Origin: an uncultured bacterium
Lineage (GTDB): Bacteria; Bacillota; Clostridia; Lachnospirales; Lachnospiraceae
Length of the DNA: 64,000 nucleotides
Assembly: GCA_905214675.1 (NCBI GenBank)
Contig: CAJMMS010000001.1
Span: 39,308 to 103,307 of the forward strand
Reading direction: 5' to 3'
Shown here piece by piece: positions 62,142 through 64,000 of the stretch (position 1 is its first letter; every line of letters starts with the position of its first letter). Made by a program: the position numbers and the translations under genes. Under the pieces are notes generated by a model. The model saw only the letters and a list, made by a program, of their open reading frames with translations, was not told the DNA's origin and did not search any database.

Positions 62142-62170
62142 TGCACCCAAATGGCACACAGCCTCGTCTA
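62142..62170 (+). promoter_or_regulatory. ECF-type promoter, probably self-recognised
   Basis: TGCACCC, 16-bp spacer, CGTCTA. It resembles TGAAAC/TGCAAC with CGTC used by ECF sigma factors such as SigV/SigW, and lies 37 bp before the second sigma gene. Confidence 0.6.
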
Positions 62171-62206
62171 ATAAGTGAAAGATGCAAAACGAAAGGGGGA
62201 ACAGCA

Positions 62207-62698
62207 ATGTTTCTGGTAAAGCAGGCACAGAGGGGAGATGCCGATGCCTTTGTCGCTCTGATCGAAAAATACAAGATGGATCTCTACAAAGTCGCAAAAG
62301 CTTATCTGAAAAACGAAGAAGATGTGGCAGATGTGATGCAGGAGACCACACTTTCGGCGTGGGAACACATAGGCGAGCTGAAAAAGGCAGCTTATTTTAA
62401 GACGTGGCTGACCAGAATCCTGATCAACAACTGCAACAATGTGTTAAGAGAACGGAAACGCTGCATTGCCGCGGAAGATTTTTCCATGCAGGGCGAAGAG
62501 CCGCAGGCAGAGTCCGATGCAGAATTTTATGAGATGCTTTCCTGTCTGCCGGAGAAATATAAACATATATTTCTTCTGTATTATGGACAGGGATTTCGAA
62601 CAAGAGAGATTGCACAGATTCTGGATCTCAGTGAGAACACGGTGAAGAGCAGACTTAGAAGGGGCAGAGAGAATCTGAGAAGTCAGTTGATACTTTAA
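62207..62698 (+). CDS. ECF-type RNA polymerase sigma factor (SigV-like)
   Basis: The ATG 6 bp behind AAAGGGGGAA gives 163 residues. Region 2: QRGDADAFVALIEKYKMDLYKVAKAYLKNEEDVADVMQET; region 4: LPEKYKHIFLLYYGQGFRTREIAQILDLSENTVKSRLRRGRENL. It is closer to SigV-type factors than the first ECF gene in this window. A DUF4179 gene follows after 86 bp and is the likely anti-sigma factor. The ECF-type promoter upstream suggests autoregulation. Confidence 0.93.
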   Translation: MFLVKQAQRGDADAFVALIEKYKMDLYKVAKAYLKNEEDVADVMQETTLSAWEHIGELKKAAYFKTWLTRILINNCNNVLRERKRCIAAEDFSMQGEEPQAESDAEFYEMLSCLPEKYKHIFLLYYGQGFRTREIAQILDLSENTVKSRLRRGRENLRSQLIL

Positions 62699-62742
62699 AA
62701 ATTTGCTTTTATGGATGATGTTAAGAGGAAAAGAGGCCATAC

Positions 62743-62761
62743 GGTTTCTGACCCTGGCATC
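62743..62761. repeat. Short dispersed repeat, copy 2
   Basis: GGTTTCTGACCCTGGCATC, one mismatch from 43084-43102. It lies between the sigma factor and DUF4179 genes. Confidence 0.4.
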
Positions 62762-62784
62762 ATGGTATAAGGAGGTTGGAGTAT

Positions 62785-63921
62785 ATGTTATATACAGAAA
62801 AAGAATTACAGGATACATTAAAAAAAGACGTTACTATATCAGAAAAAGTGGAAAACCGGATGCAGGAAACCTATGCACAGATCCGAAGGGATGCAAAAAC
62901 AGCAAAGAAGCGTGGCAAAAAGCATACAAGCATGGCAGCAGCTGTGGCACTTGCCGTGCTTCTGATCTCCGGAACAACCGTAGGAGCTGCCTATATCAGC
63001 AGTCATACCGATCTGCTCGGCAATGTTTTCGGGCAGCAGAGCCGTACAACAAAAGAAGCTTATGACACTGTGGTGGATAATGGAAAAGGCGGAACGACTG
63101 TGACGATGCCATCCAGAGAATACGTGGCAGTCGATGAGGCAATGGCAGAAAAACTGGTGGAGCCGTATGTCGAAGATCTGAACATCACGCGTCAGATCGG
63201 GGATTACACCCTGACGATCATCAACAATATTTCCGATGGAAATGCCGGAGTACTGTCACTGAAACTGGAAAATCCAGACGGGATCAAAGCCATTCATGCA
63301 GACGAAGGAACGAATGAGACAAACGGTGCCTATTTTACACAGGACCGCGATTTCTATTTCTATCTGGAAGGTGCAGATGAAAGCCTGGTGGCAGATAAAA
63401 TGACGATTGACAGCGAAAAGAGCACCGATACCTGCTATTATCTCTACTCCAGTTATGTCTGCTCTGAGCAGAATACCGATCTGACACTCCATCTGGAGCA
63501 GTACGGCAAGCCGGTTTCAGAGAGGGAAGAAGGCGATATGGCAACAGAGCAGGAAAACATTGCACTTGGAATCGGAAAAATGCCGCTGACCAGCGTAGCG
63601 AATCCGGAAAATAACAAAGAACAGTTTGCGTACTCAGCACTTTCACTTTCCCTGAATCTGGCAAATGGATTCGGACTGGATGACGAGATCCAGAAAGAGG
63701 ACGGACAGACCTTTGTCGATCCGTATTACCTGAAAAAACTGGTGCTGAAATACAAAGACGGAAGCGAATACACGATTCTGGATGAGAATGTGGACAATAC
63801 CAACTATCTCTGCGGAGAAATGGAGAACGGAGATACCCTCAAGATCGTGTTTAACCGCATGGTGGACTGGAGTCAGGTGGAGACGCTTACTGCAAATGAT
63901 GTGGAGATAGCGATTCCGTAG
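62785..63921 (+). CDS. DUF4179 membrane protein, probable anti-sigma factor
   Basis: The ATG 9 bp behind AAGGAGG is preferred to an in-frame TTG overlapping that site. The 378-residue product has a basic cytoplasmic N-terminus (about 1-48), one membrane helix (about 50-72), and an extracytoplasmic DUF4179 domain then a beta-rich region. It parallels the first sigma/DUF4179 pair in architecture but not closely in sequence. It likely holds its sigma partner until an envelope signal arrives. Confidence 0.82.
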   Translation: MLYTEKELQDTLKKDVTISEKVENRMQETYAQIRRDAKTAKKRGKKHTSMAAAVALAVLLISGTTVGAAYISSHTDLLGNVFGQQSRTTKEAYDTVVDNGKGGTTVTMPSREYVAVDEAMAEKLVEPYVEDLNITRQIGDYTLTIINNISDGNAGVLSLKLENPDGIKAIHADEGTNETNGAYFTQDRDFYFYLEGADESLVADKMTIDSEKSTDTCYYLYSSYVCSEQNTDLTLHLEQYGKPVSEREEGDMATEQENIALGIGKMPLTSVANPENNKEQFAYSALSLSLNLANGFGLDDEIQKEDGQTFVDPYYLKKLVLKYKDGSEYTILDENVDNTNYLCGEMENGDTLKIVFNRMVDWSQVETLTANDVEIAIP

Positions 63922-63951
63922 TATAAAAAAGAAGTGTTAAATAAAAATTTG

Positions 63952-64000
63952 TCGGTGGTTTCCTGGCGCATGTACGAAAAGGAAATCACCGATTATTTTT
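63952..64000 (+). terminator. Terminator after the second sigma/DUF4179 pair
   Basis: A 13-bp stem TCGGTGGTTTCCT / AGGAAATCACCGA (one G-U) with a 15-nt loop, followed by TTATTTTT at the window edge. Confidence 0.88.

Overview
The window looks like chromosome of a spore-forming, gut-type Firmicute, most likely a Lachnospiraceae member near Blautia, Mediterraneibacter or Dorea. This is inferred from moderate GC, AGGAGG-type ribosome binding sites, TTGACA/TATAAT promoters, sporulation and germination genes (SipL-like, GerA/GerB, SpoIIR), two ECF sigma/DUF4179 pairs, a BceRSAB-type module and carbohydrate enzymes. No rRNA, tRNA, CRISPR array, prophage or complete insertion sequence was seen.

Region 1 (1-17.3 kb) is the accessory core. 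It starts with the 3' part of a YesM-type sensor kinase and two sugar-binding-protein-like genes without a transporter. Two secreted cohesin-like proteins follow, the second with a membrane or sortase-like anchor. Then come two very large secreted GH3 glycosidases, both with permuted domain order and each ending in FIVAR repeats and a type I dockerin; the second also has three CBM6-like modules. A CotH-kinase protein closes the set and carries the same kind of CBM module. Together they suggest a small cell-surface cohesin-dockerin glycosidase complex. The cohesin operon and both GH3 genes share one promoter layout (TACATRGAAA, then TAAAAT at identical spacing).

Region 2 (17.3-32.3 kb) is mixed metabolism and regulation: Gfo/Idh oxidoreductase and TraX; NCS2 purine permease; orphan HicB-like protein; MerR regulator divergent from an aldo/keto reductase with a clear operator; DUF1275; duplicated CmpB protein with CutC; ACT protein; Xre regulator facing two operator-like palindromes; Nudix; a ZTP riboswitch ahead of separate IMP cyclohydrolase and AICAR formyltransferase genes; an aminotransferase and a TSUP exporter.

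Region 3 (32.3-47 kb) holds envelope genes (L,D-transpeptidase, ddl, murF, an Ig-like surface protein), a HAD phosphatase, a malQ-plsC-araC run on the minus strand, and a pabA-pabB-HAD-pabC operon for p-aminobenzoate. Between malQ and pabA lies a 326-bp composite palindromic repeat.

Region 4 (47-64 kb) holds an ECF sigma/DUF4179 pair, a PrcB-like lipoprotein, SipL-like protein, ispE with a GntR regulator, a gerA-gerB operon whose third gene fuses a GerC-like lipoprotein to SpoIIR, thioredoxin, a BceRSAB-type two-component/ABC module, and a second ECF sigma/DUF4179 pair behind a likely self-recognised promoter. A diverged inverted copy of the 43-kb repeat lies just upstream of gerA, with compensatory changes that point to a conserved folded structure.
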